From: Phenylobacterium sp.
GTDB taxonomy: Bacteria > Pseudomonadota > Alphaproteobacteria > Caulobacterales > Caulobacteraceae
Assembly: GCF_022402485.1 (NCBI RefSeq)
Contig: NZ_JAKRSA010000028.1
Span: forward strand, 87,398 to 134,095
Direction of reading: 5' to 3'
Length of the DNA stretch: 46,698 nt
In this document: positions 15,951 through 24,940 of the stretch, piece by piece
Numbering within the stretch: the stretch's first letter is position 1
Layout: the number at the start of each line of letters is the position of its first letter
Made by a program: the position numbers and the translations under genes
The notes under the pieces: model-generated
What the model saw: only the letters and a program-made list of their open reading frames with translations
Told to the model about the DNA's origin: nothing
The model's database searches: none

Positions 15951-16793
15951 TTACCGGGAGGTCATCTCGCGGAGGTCGAGTTCGGCGGCGATAAAGCCGA
16001 AGGCGAAGCGGCTGCGCCCCTGCAGGATCTGTTCGAACACCGCCCGGGCTCGGTCGGTCTCCCCGCAATAGAGATGCCAGTTGCCGACCCCGTAGCCCTG
16101 GGTGGCGTAGATGGTCTCCAGGTCGTGGATCACCTGTGACCCCTTGTCCGGCGACAGCAGGTCCTCCGGCGTCAGCTCGCCGCGATACATCCGCAGGCGG
16201 CGATAATAGGAAGGACCCTCCACGAAGGCCTCGTCCGCCAGACCCTCAGGAACCTTGGCCAGCACCGCCGCAGCTCCGGCCTCGTCGCCCTTGCGGCGCA
16301 AGGTCATGTAGAGCCAGTCGCTACAGGCGGTTTGGCCGTCATAGTCATCGGCCCGCACCCAATTGAGGCATTGGCGATAAGCCGCCTCAGCGGCGTCCCA
16401 CTCCCGCAGGAGATAGTGCGACAGCGCCAGATGGTACCATGTGTTGAACTGGATGCTGGTCGCGGGCACGGGCAGTTCATTGTCCTGGCCGTCGGGCTCG
16501 ATCCATTCGGCCATGCCGGCGATCAGCTCCGCCGCCCGCGCCAGATCGGCCTGGCCCTCGGTAAACCGCCGTGTGGAGAGATAGCGGTGCCCCCGCTGGC
16601 GCAGCAGCTCATAGGACCCCGGTAACCGCTCAAGCCCCTGGCTGAACACCGAGATGGCCTCCTCGATCCGGTAGCGGAACCCCAGCACCCGGCCATACCA
16701 GACGGTGTTTGACAGGGAGGGGTCGGCCTCATATCGCGCCTGGGCGGCCTCGAGGGTGCGGCGGGAACGGTCTCTGATGCTGTCTTCGGTCAT
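15951..16793 (-). CDS. TPR-like repeat protein of unknown function
   Basis: A 280-residue, mostly helical protein. Segments such as NTVWYGRVLGFRYRIEEAIS, YLSTRRFTEGQADLARAAEL, YLLREWDAAEAAYRQCLNW and GETDRARAVFEQIL have the small-large residue spacing of tetratricopeptide repeats, suggesting a protein-protein scaffold. There is no signal peptide or membrane segment. It is convergent with the hydrolase upstream, and I see no operon partner. The family is common as a conserved hypothetical in Caulobacterales and sphingomonads; no function can be assigned. Confidence 0.75.
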   Translation of the reverse strand: MTEDSIRDRSRRTLEAAQARYEADPSLSNTVWYGRVLGFRYRIEEAISVFSQGLERLPGSYELLRQRGHRYLSTRRFTEGQADLARAAELIAGMAEWIEPDGQDNELPVPATSIQFNTWYHLALSHYLLREWDAAEAAYRQCLNWVRADDYDGQTACSDWLYMTLRRKGDEAGAAAVLAKVPEGLADEAFVEGPSYYRRLRMYRGELTPEDLLSPDKGSQVIHDLETIYATQGYGVGNWHLYCGETDRARAVFEQILQGRSRFAFGFIAAELDLREMTSR

Positions 16794-16864
16794 GGGGACA
16801 ATAGGCCGCTCGATCGGCCCGATGGCAACAGGGGTCGGGCCGACGCCGCGTCGAAGCCTCCGCC

Positions 16865-17575
16865 CTAGGCCCTCCCCAGGGCGGCCGTGACCGCGGGGGC
16901 CAGACGTTGGGCGATGACCTTTACGCCCTCGGCATTGGGGTGGATGCCGTCGGGCTGGTTGAGGGCCGGGTCCAGGGCGACCCCGTCCAGCAGGAAGGGA
17001 TAGAGGGGCACGTCATAGGTCCTGGCCAGGTCGGCGAACACAGCGTCGAAGTCTGCAGCATAACGGCCATAGCTGGGGGGGGCCTGCATGCCGGCCAGCA
17101 GGACGGCGATATTGCGGGCCTGCAGGCCCTCGATGATCGCCTGCAGATTGTCCCGCATCCGGGCAGGCTCAATCCCTTGCAGCAGGTCGTTGCCCCCAAG
17201 CGCCACGATGCAGAGGTCGGTGTCATCCTGAATGCTGAAGTTCACCCGGGCCAGGGCACCGGCGGTGGTGTCGCCCGACACCCCAGCTGCGCGCACCCGC
17301 ACGGGGGACCCCGCCGCCACAAGCGCTGCTTCCAACTGAGCAGGCAGGGCGTCCCTGGCCGGCAGGCCAAGGCCGGCGGTGATGGAATCCCCCAGAAGCG
17401 CCACCACGGGAAGGTCGACCTCCTCCTGCCGGTTGGGTGCTGGCGGCGGGCCAGCATTGGGGTCTGACGTGGTCTCCACGGTCTCGCTGGGCGCTTGGCC
17501 GCAGGCCGAAAGGCCCAGGGCCAGGGCGCCCAGCAAAAGGGTGCGACGGGAAGGTGAGGTTCGGGGTGCGATCAT
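16865..17575 (-). CDS. Arylesterase/thioesterase TesA-type SGNH hydrolase, lipoprotein
   Basis: A 236-residue SGNH esterase. Block I is ALLGDSITAGLG (Ser nucleophile in GDS), the oxyanion Gly/Asn are in AAGVSGDTTAGAL and ALGGNDLLQG, and block V is QPDGIHPNAEGV (Asp and His). The N-terminus has a basic start, a hydrophobic core and the lipobox LSAC, so it is probably a membrane-anchored periplasmic lipoprotein. The start at 17575 is set by this leader; the upstream reading is the antisense of the ABC gene. It is divergent from an ABC transporter, an arrangement seen in many Proteobacteria (tesA next to ybbA-ybbP). Confidence 0.93.
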   Translation of the reverse strand: MIAPRTSPSRRTLLLGALALGLSACGQAPSETVETTSDPNAGPPPAPNRQEEVDLPVVALLGDSITAGLGLPARDALPAQLEAALVAAGSPVRVRAAGVSGDTTAGALARVNFSIQDDTDLCIVALGGNDLLQGIEPARMRDNLQAIIEGLQARNIAVLLAGMQAPPSYGRYAADFDAVFADLARTYDVPLYPFLLDGVALDPALNQPDGIHPNAEGVKVIAQRLAPAVTAALGRA

Positions 17576-17642
17576 GGCTGTCGTCCCCCATATAGGGCAG
17601 CCGGGCGGGTATGAAACGCTTAAGCCCGCGATCGGGAGCCCC

Positions 17643-18334
<692 letters not shown>

Positions 18335-18338
<4 letters not shown>

Positions 18339-20851
18339 GGCTCGCCCTGCGGTTTGCCGGGCGTGAGCTGAGGAGCGGGGTCGCGGGCTTCCGCATCTTC
18401 CTGGCCTGTTTGGCGCTGGGGGTGGCGGCGATCGCGGCCGCGGGCTCCACCGCCGAGGCCTTCCGTCAGGGGCTGGCCAGCCAGGCCCGGGAGATTCTCG
18501 GTGGCGATCTGGTGTTCAGCATCGACCAGCGTCGCTTCACCGAAGCCGAGCGCGCCGTGTTCGGGGCCCTGGGCCCCAGCGCCTATTCCGTCCGCGCCAA
18601 CGCCATGGCGGAGACCCCGTCCGGGGCCCGCCGGCTGGTGGACGTGCGCGGGGTGGCGCAGACCTATCCCCTGGTGGGCGTGGTCCAGCTGGAGGGGGCC
18701 GACAGTCTCGCCCAGGCCCTGGCACCTTCGGGGGGCGTCCCGGGCGCGGCGGTGGAGCAGGCCCTACTGGACCGCCTGAACCTGTCGCTGGGCGACACCT
18801 TCACCGTCGGGGGCGCGACCTTGCGGGTCGGCGCCGTTCTGATTTCCGAGCCTGACCGGATCGGCCGGGGTTTTGCGCTGGGGCCCCGGGTGCTCACCGA
18901 TGTGACTACGGTGGAGGCCGCAGGCCTGCTGGGGACGGGCGGCCTGTTTGGCGAAGCGGTGCGGGTGGTGCTGCCCACTGAGGCTGACCCCAAGGCGGTG
19001 ATCGAGGAGGTCCGCGAAACCTTCCCTGACGCTGTGTTTGAGGCCCGGGACCGCTCAGAAGCCGCCGCTGGGGCCGGTCGGCTGATCGACCAGCTGGAAT
19101 ACTTCCTAGGGTTTATTGGCCTGGCCTCCCTGGTGGCCGGCGGCCTGGGGGTGGGCGGCGCGGTCTCAGCCTATCTGGAGGGGCGCAAGGCCTCCATCGC
19201 TACGCTCAAGGCCCTCGGCGCCGAAGGGGTGCTGATCCGCAACATCTATCTGATCCAGATTGCCGTGCTGGCCCTGATTGGCGTGGCCATTGGCCTGGCC
19301 ATCGGGGCGGTGACGCCGCTGATCATCGGTGCCCTGGCGGCCGAGCAGTTGCCGGTTCCGGCCCTGTTTGCCGTCTATCCTGAGCCCCTGATCCGGGCCG
19401 GGGCCTTTGGCCTGATGGCGGCGACGGCCTTCTCCCTCTGGCCCCTGGCGAGGGCCCGGACCACGCCGCCCTCATCCCTGTTCCGTAAGGAGATGTCGGG
19501 CGCCCCGACCCTTGGCTTGGAGACGGCCCTGGCGGGGACCGCCGCGCTGGGGCTTGCGGGCCTGGCCATCCTGACTGCGCCCAGCCGCTGGGCCGCCGCA
19601 GGTCTGATCGGTGGGGCAGCCGGCGCGTTTCTGGCACTCAGCCTGCTGGGCCTGGCGGCGGCCTGGGGCTCTGGCAAGGTGCGCGGCCTCGCCCGGGGCG
19701 CGGTCCGCTTAGGCCTCGCCAATCTGGCTGGTCCCCGGTCGGCGGCCCGCACGGCCACGCCAGCCATCGGCCTCGGCGTCGCCCTGCTCTCAGCGATCGT
19801 GCTGATCCAGTCGAGCCTGTTGGCCCAGGTCAGCGTGGTGGCACCCCGCACCGCGCCGTCCCTCGTCTTCACCGAGATCCCTGGGGACCGGGTCGCAGCC
19901 TTCGATACCTTGATCGATCAGGCGCTGAATAATCCGCAGACAGATCGTTATAGCCGTCTGCCCCTGCTGACCGGCCGGATCACTCGCCTCAAGGGCCAGC
20001 CGGTGGACATCGAGGCCATCGACCGGGGGGAGCGCTGGGCCTTTGACGAGGACCTGACCCTGTCGGCTTTGGACAGCGCGCCTGACAATTCAAAAGTCAC
20101 CGCCGGCACCTGGTGGACCCCGGACTATGTCGGTCCGCCCCTGGTGGCCTTCGAGCAGGACGCCGCCAAGGGGGCTGGCCTGAAGGTGGGCGACACCATC
20201 ACCCTGCAGGTCCTGGGCCGGGAGATCGAGGCGGAGATCGCTGTGCTGCGGGAGGTAGACTGGGGGGGCTTTGGGGCCAATTTCGGCGTCATTCTGAACT
20301 CAGGCACCATCGCCGGCGCGAGCCCCCGGCATGTGGCCATCGCCATGGCCAGCCGCGAAGAGGAAGCCGCCATCACCCAGGCGCTGGCCGCCGACTTTGC
20401 CGGCGTCAATGTCATCAGCATCCGCGACCAGCTGGAACAGGCCGCGACCCTGTTCGACCGCCTGGCGCTGGCCATCCGGGGCGCTGCGGCGGTGGCGGGT
20501 CTGGCTGGGGTTCTGGTCCTGGTCGGGGCCATTGCAGCCGGCGCCCGGTTCCGCGCCCGGGAGGCGGCGACGCTGAAAGTCCTGGGGGGCACGCGGGGCC
20601 AGATCGTGACGGCCTATCTGGTGGAGTATGGCCTGGTGGGCGTGATCGCAGGCCTGGCCGGCGCAACCCTGGGCGCAGCCGGCGCCTGGCCGGTGGTGAC
20701 CCAGGTGTTCAACGCCACCTGGAGCGTCGACTGGCCGGTGATCCTCGGCATCCTTGGTGGCACCACGGGGCTCGGCGTCATCGGCGGGGCCCTCGCGGCC
20801 TTTGCCGCCCTGTCGCGCCGTCCCGCCGCCGTCCTGCGTGAAGCCGGGTAA
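18335..20851 (+). CDS. FtsX-like permease (YbbP type) of an ABC transporter
   Basis: An 838-residue inner-membrane permease with two FtsX-type modules. It has an N-terminal helix, a large periplasmic MacB-like domain (about 45-240), three helices with EGRKASIATLKALGAEGVL (about 285), a mid-protein set of helices, a second periplasmic domain, then a second FtsX unit with FRAREAATLKVLGGTRGQI (about 735) and two last helices. This two-module layout is that of YbbP. It presumably partners the ATPase encoded just upstream, with overlapping stop/start codons. The transported or extracted substrate of YbbAP systems is not settled; lipids or lipoproteins are usual suggestions. Confidence 0.93.
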
Positions 20852-20879
20852 GGCCCAGGACCCATAGAGAGAGACTGAG

Positions 20880-21818
20880 ATGAAGATCGCCATCATCGGG
20901 GCCGGCATGGCGGGTCTCGCCTGCGCCGAGGCGCTGAGCGCGGCTGGCCACAGGGTCCAGGTGCTCGACAAGGGCCGGGGGCCCGGCGGGCGCATGTCCA
21001 CCCGCCGCACGACCACCGAGGCCGGCGAGGTCAGCTTCGACCATGGGGCACAGTTCTTCACCGTCCGCGACCCCGCCTTTGCTGCTCGCACTCAGGCCTG
21101 GGTGGCCGACGGCGTGGCTGCGCCCTGGCCCGACGCCGGCCCTGAGGCCCTGGTGGGGGTTCCGGGCATGAACGCGCCGATCCGCGCCATGGCCCAGGCC
21201 CTGGACGTCACCTGGCAGGCGCGCGTGGATGAGGTCGTGCGGGAGGGGGCCGGCTGGCACCTCAGCGGGGAGGGGTTTGAAGCCCTGAGCGCCGATATCT
21301 TGGTGGTGGCCACGCCCAGCGAACAGGCCGCCATCCTGCTGGCCACGGTCGCGCCGGACATGGCGGCAAAGGCCGCCGCCGTGATCTCAGACCCCTGCTG
21401 GACGGTGATGGCGGCCTTTGCTGAGCCCTTGGGCCTTTCCGACGATGTGCTGCGCGAGGCCGGCCCGCTCTCCTGGGTGGCCCGCAACAGCGCCAAGCCC
21501 GGCCGGGACGGCCCCGAAGCCTTCGTGCTGCAGGCCTCGCCCGACTGGTCGCGGACCCATCTGGAGGATGCCGCCGACGCCGTGGCTAACGCCCTCTTGG
21601 CGCACCTGCAGGCCGCCAATGGAGGAGCGCTCCCGCCCGTCCTGTCGCTCCAGGCCCACCGCTGGCGCTATGCCCGCACCCCGGCCACGGGCGGGCCGCC
21701 CCTGTGGTCACAGGCTGATCAGATCGGCGCCTGTGGGGATTGGCTGGGGGGCGCGCGGATCGAGGCCGCCTGGCGCTCGGGCCACGACCTCGCCGCCGCT
21801 ATCCTGGCCGCGCGCTGA
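20880..21818 (+). CDS. Renalase-like FAD/NAD(P)-dependent oxidoreductase
   Basis: A 312-residue flavoprotein. The N-terminal dinucleotide-binding motif IIGAGMAGLACAEALSAAG is followed by LDKGRGPGGRMSTRR, the FAD-binding pattern of the amine oxidase/renalase group, and DHGAQFFTVRD. The C-terminal half has HRWRYARTPA and IGACGDWLGGARIEAAWRSG, the second FAD contact seen in this family. It is cytoplasmic. GAGAGAGAC precedes the ATG. It is on the same strand 28 bases after the permease gene, so read-through is likely, though a functional link is not obvious. The substrate is unknown; bacterial renalases oxidise off-pathway dihydro-NAD(P) isomers. Confidence 0.9.
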   Translation: MKIAIIGAGMAGLACAEALSAAGHRVQVLDKGRGPGGRMSTRRTTTEAGEVSFDHGAQFFTVRDPAFAARTQAWVADGVAAPWPDAGPEALVGVPGMNAPIRAMAQALDVTWQARVDEVVREGAGWHLSGEGFEALSADILVVATPSEQAAILLATVAPDMAAKAAAVISDPCWTVMAAFAEPLGLSDDVLREAGPLSWVARNSAKPGRDGPEAFVLQASPDWSRTHLEDAADAVANALLAHLQAANGGALPPVLSLQAHRWRYARTPATGGPPLWSQADQIGACGDWLGGARIEAAWRSGHDLAAAILAAR

Positions 21819-21834
21819 GGCGCGCCGCGGCCAG

Positions 21835-21866
21835 GACCTTACGATCTTAAGACCTTAGGATCTTAC
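21835..21866. repeat. Two tandem 16-bp repeats
   Basis: GACCTTACGATCTTAA (21835-21850) is followed at once by GACCTTAGGATCTTAC (21851-21866), matching at 14 of 16 positions. They lie between convergent genes, and the second copy contains the stop codon of the VOC gene. Confidence 0.8.
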
Positions 21867-22252
21867 GGGCGGTAGATGGCGCACAGCTTGTTGCCGTCCG
21901 GATCGCGCACATAGGACAGGTGCAGGGAGCCCATGCCCCCCTCGCGCAGGCCCGGCGGATCTTCGATGGAGACCCCGCCATTGGCCACGGCCACGTCGTG
22001 GAAGGTCTTCACCTGTTCGGCCGAGGTGCACTTGAAGCCGATGGTGGCACCATTGGCCACGGTGGCCGGCTGGTCATCGATGGGCTCGCTGATGGCGAAC
22101 ACCCCGCCGTTATGGATATAGAACAGCCGCTTGTGCCCGGTGGGCGCGGCATTGGCCATCGCCCCACCAGCCCCCAGCGTCGCCAGCACGGCGTCATAAA
22201 ACGCCTTGGACCGCTCGATGTCGTTGGTCCCGATCATGATGTGATTGAACAT
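21863..22252 (-). CDS. VOC (glyoxalase/bleomycin-resistance fold) family protein
   Basis: A 129-residue protein of the vicinal oxygen chelate superfamily. It begins MFNHIMIGTNDIERSKAFYD, the first beta-alpha-beta unit with a metal-ligand His4, and ends SLHLSYVRDPDGNKLCAIYR with the typical DPDGN loop. Such proteins bind a divalent metal and act as lyases, dioxygenases or resistance proteins; the exact role cannot be told. The ATG at 22252 follows GGGGAAACAC. It is a single gene, convergent with the renalase-like gene, and its stop codon lies in a tandem repeat. Confidence 0.9.
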   Translation of the reverse strand: MFNHIMIGTNDIERSKAFYDAVLATLGAGGAMANAAPTGHKRLFYIHNGGVFAISEPIDDQPATVANGATIGFKCTSAEQVKTFHDVAVANGGVSIEDPPGLREGGMGSLHLSYVRDPDGNKLCAIYRP

Positions 22253-22295
22253 GTGTTTCCCCGTCTTGATGTCGTTCTGGCTGGCGACCCCGCCG

Positions 22296-22922
22296 TCATG
22301 ATTTTTGCGGCTTAAGTTGCGCGCTCAGCGTGACCGACTGGACCGTCGTCTGTCCATAGCCGCTCGACCGAGTCCAGTCCTCTGTCGCAGTTGGAGGTCC
22401 GCCCTCATAGCGTCCCCAAGAATTGAACAGCGTGCCCTCGGGGGCCAGATGCGCGAATGCCTTGGGCTGAAATTCGCCACTCGCCATGCCGGCCAGGAAT
22501 CCCGTCAGATCACCGTCAAAGATCTGAAAATCTACGATATCCCGGTCGCACAGGAAAATCCGCCACGTCGATGGGGGGCCATCTACGATCCAGAAGATCA
22601 GATCGCCAAATTCAGTGTGCGCAACTGGCAACAGCCCACCAGCCTCCGGCCACAGGGGGTAGGGAAGTTCAGCAAGTTCACGAATGGGGTCGCAGATGTC
22701 TCGAATGCATGTCTCAAAGCAAGCATGCCTAACTCTGCTGCGCGGAACGTGGACGATGATGGCGTCGAGATAGGTGGCATGCCCATAGAGATCGACTAGG
22801 GATTTATAGTCCTCAGGTAGGGCTATTCCTAGTTGATACTCAAGCGGCTCCCAGGGCCCCCTAAACGGTGCGGCTGGCAGGCGCGGAGGGGGAATAACAT
22901 TGACGAGTGCAGATATAGTCAT
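22296..22922 (-). CDS. SUKH (SMI1/KNR4) family protein, probable immunity protein
   Basis: A 208-residue protein. The segment YQLGIALPEDYKSLVDLYG is the hallmark of the SMI1/KNR4 (SUKH) fold, and FGDLIFWIVDGPPSTW resembles its second conserved block. SUKH proteins are the commonest immunity proteins of bacterial polymorphic toxin systems. It starts 11 bases after the stop codon of the nuclease-toxin-like gene on the same strand, the standard toxin-then-immunity order. The region has lower GC than the chromosome around it, which suggests horizontal gain. I infer that it neutralises the neighbouring toxin; SUKH proteins also occur without toxins. Confidence 0.8.
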   Translation of the reverse strand: MTISALVNVIPPPRLPAAPFRGPWEPLEYQLGIALPEDYKSLVDLYGHATYLDAIIVHVPRSRVRHACFETCIRDICDPIRELAELPYPLWPEAGGLLPVAHTEFGDLIFWIVDGPPSTWRIFLCDRDIVDFQIFDGDLTGFLAGMASGEFQPKAFAHLAPEGTLFNSWGRYEGGPPTATEDWTRSSGYGQTTVQSVTLSAQLKPQKS

Positions 22923-22933
22923 ATGATTCTCAA

Positions 22934-23998
22934 CTAATCTATGATGATTATTCGAGTCACAGTACCTTCCCGTGAACCTGTAGCTGTCATCACTATTGCG
23001 GTTGGGGCGCCGCCATGTTTACCGTAGATAGATTGAACATGATAATAAATAACTTCACCTTTCCGGGTGCGGGCGAGGATGATTCTTTCAAATTCCCACA
23101 TTTGTTGATTTACTCGGCTTGAAATAGTTGCCAAATTTCGCAAATCTCGGCCTGTCCCACCGAGAACCCGGGCGATGAGGTGACCCCTGACCTGGTTGGG
23201 TGGCGTGCCTGGGCCGGCCTCCTGCCAGCCAGGCGGTTTCAAAGATCGCCGTGCTTTTGTACCTGTCCCAACAACGTCATTTGTTGCTGTTACTTGTGCG
23301 TATGAAGACTGATTGCGCTCATTGAGACCGCCCATACGAGTAGCCGGCTGCGGCTGTGTCGGATGGGCGAGGCCCTGCCGAGGTGCAGGCGCAAACTGCC
23401 TCGTCCTGCCGCCAAGTCGAAGACCTCCCACAGAGATCGTATCGGCAACGGCCCCAACGTGCAGAGCCGTATCTGCGGTGTCTCTATCTGCGCCTAGCAA
23501 GGCTGCCACACCATAAGCTGATGCACCGATTGGCGAGCGCGCCATCAAGGTGAAACGTTCTTGGTCGGCTATGCGCCCGCGCGTCGGGGGCGGCGCAGGT
23601 CTGACTTCAGGAATCCTTACAAGTCGTGTGGAGTTGGTTGTTTCATAGGGATAGAAAATGGAGTCTTCTATTATGATATATGGCTTTGAATTTCGCCTAT
23701 TATGATCAATGTCATTGATAATTGTTGAAAAACGGGGAGAAAAACCGTCTATAGATAATTTAGGATATTCCTTGAGTAACGATTTATATTGATCATTCGG
23801 TTTACCTATATTACTCAAGTGCTCTTGATGGGCGTTAAATTTGCTTGAATCATTTCTATGAAATTGCGCCATGATACCATCCTGTGAAGGGACTGCTATT
23901 TTTGGGTCACAACCTTTGCCTCCCATGGTCTCACATTGGTCCAATTTCACGAAGAACAAATGCAGAACTTTTGGTTTTTTGCTCGTCCCGATCGGCAT
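22934..23998 (-). CDS. Candidate polymorphic toxin with C-terminal non-specific endonuclease-like domain
   Basis: A 354-residue protein. The C-terminal part, RGHLIARVLGGTGRDLRNL (271-289) followed by Asn298, Glu304 and YYHVQSIYG (318-326), resembles the DNA/RNA non-specific endonuclease toxins (Endonuclea_NS_2 type, with a G-H-L-x and G-G...N-L core). The middle has a small hydrophobic stretch (157-190) and Pro-rich linkers, typical of modular toxins; the N-terminal 130 residues are AT-rich and unrecognised. No PAAR, VgrG, Rhs or LXG marker is seen, so the delivery route is unknown and the protein may be truncated at its 5' end. The start is uncertain: 23998 lacks a clear ribosome site and ATG 23926 is an alternative. 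A SUKH gene follows. Confidence 0.65.
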   Translation of the reverse strand: MPIGTSKKPKVLHLFFVKLDQCETMGGKGCDPKIAVPSQDGIMAQFHRNDSSKFNAHQEHLSNIGKPNDQYKSLLKEYPKLSIDGFSPRFSTIINDIDHNRRNSKPYIIIEDSIFYPYETTNSTRLVRIPEVRPAPPPTRGRIADQERFTLMARSPIGASAYGVAALLGADRDTADTALHVGAVADTISVGGLRLGGRTRQFAPAPRQGLAHPTQPQPATRMGGLNERNQSSYAQVTATNDVVGTGTKARRSLKPPGWQEAGPGTPPNQVRGHLIARVLGGTGRDLRNLATISSRVNQQMWEFERIILARTRKGEVIYYHVQSIYGKHGGAPTAIVMTATGSREGTVTRIIIID

Positions 23999-24169
23999 GC
24001 GGTGACGCTGGCCTTCACCGCTCTACAGCTCACAGGAGGCGCTGAGCATCAGGTCCATAATGAACGCTGCGTCGAGCGGGTGTGGCCAGGCGGCGCCGCT
24101 GGGAGTCCCAGGCGGCGGAGCATGTCAGGCTCGATGCCCCGGGACGTCACGTCGCGCCTGGCTCTCCCC
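23999..24169. other. Possible gene remnant between the toxin islet and the PfpI gene
   Basis: 171 GC-rich bases without an intact gene. On the minus strand one frame reads WPHPLDAAFIMDLMLSAS before a stop, which looks like protein-coding sequence but has no start. It may be the broken 3' part of a gene cut by insertion of the toxin islet. I cannot name the family. Confidence 0.25.
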
Positions 24170-24835
24170 TCAAAAAGGTGGGGGCTGAGCTAGCAGGGCT
24201 TCTGCGGCTCCGGAGGCCTCATAGGCTCTGATGGTCGCCTTCAGGGGCTCGGGTGCGTCTTCGACGCTGAAGCCGCCATAGGGGGGCGCGGGATAGTATT
24301 CGATGCCCAGCTGCAGGGTCTTGGCCATCATCTCCCCGGCGATCTCGCCGACCAGAAACAGGGCCGCGTCGATGCTGGCGGATACCCCGGCGCCGGTGAC
24401 CAAGTTTCCGTCCCGGTGATAGCGCTCGGGCAAGACGGTGGCGCCATATTGCGCGACGCGCTCGCGCCAGGACCAATTGGTCGTCACGGTTCGGCCGCCG
24501 AGCAGATCAGCAGCGCCCAGCAAGGCGACGCCGTTACAGATGCCGATGGTCCAGGCCGCTGTCCTGCTCGCACTTTGAATATAGTTCAGCAGCGCCGGAT
24601 CGCTGAGCGCGGCGCTGACCCCGGGACCCCCTGGCACATAGAGAATGTCCGTGGAGGCCGCGCTCGAATAGTCGCAGTAAGTGACCATGCCCAGCCGCCT
24701 TGTGTCCGCCGCGATGATCCCGGGCTCGGCCGAGACGAATTCGGTCTCCATGCCCGGCAGCCGGGACAGAACCTCATAGCCGCCGACCACATCCAGCGCC
24801 GTGAAGCCGTCAAACAACAGGATCGAGAGTTTCAT
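24170..24835 (-). CDS. DJ-1/PfpI family protein, isonitrile-hydratase-like
   Basis: A 221-residue class-I-glutamine-amidotransferase-like protein of the DJ-1/PfpI superfamily. It starts MKLSILLFDGFTALDVVGGYEVL, with the acidic residue Asp15 typical of isonitrile hydratase-like members. The nucleophile elbow is TIGICNGVALLG with Cys100, and LYVPGGPG precedes it. Isonitrile hydratases have Cys-Thr at the elbow; here it is Cys-Asn, so the exact reaction is open. It is cytoplasmic. It is divergent from a GlxA-type regulator gene whose N-terminal domain has the same fold, and the shared 105-base gap contains two palindromes, so regulation by that neighbour is likely. Confidence 0.88.
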   Translation of the reverse strand: MKLSILLFDGFTALDVVGGYEVLSRLPGMETEFVSAEPGIIAADTRRLGMVTYCDYSSAASTDILYVPGGPGVSAALSDPALLNYIQSASRTAAWTIGICNGVALLGAADLLGGRTVTTNWSWRERVAQYGATVLPERYHRDGNLVTGAGVSASIDAALFLVGEIAGEMMAKTLQLGIEYYPAPPYGGFSVEDAPEPLKATIRAYEASGAAEALLAQPPPF

Positions 24836-24892
24836 AGTCTTGCCTCCTTGGGTTGGCGCAGACCTTGCCGACGACGCTGAAAGGCCGATAGT

Positions 24893-24926
24893 GGCGAGAT
24901 CGCCGAGCTAAATGGCGATCACGCCA
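24893..24926. promoter_or_regulatory. Two GGCG...CGCC palindromes in the divergent PfpI/GlxA promoter region
   Basis: GGCGA-GA-TCGCC (24893-24904) and TGGCG-ATCA-CGCCA (24913-24926) have centres 21 bp apart, two helical turns. They lie between the divergent genes and would suit a dimeric regulator binding on one face. The second lies 15 bases before the preferred GlxA-type start. Confidence 0.45.
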
Positions 24927-24940
24927 ATATGGATGGCGAG

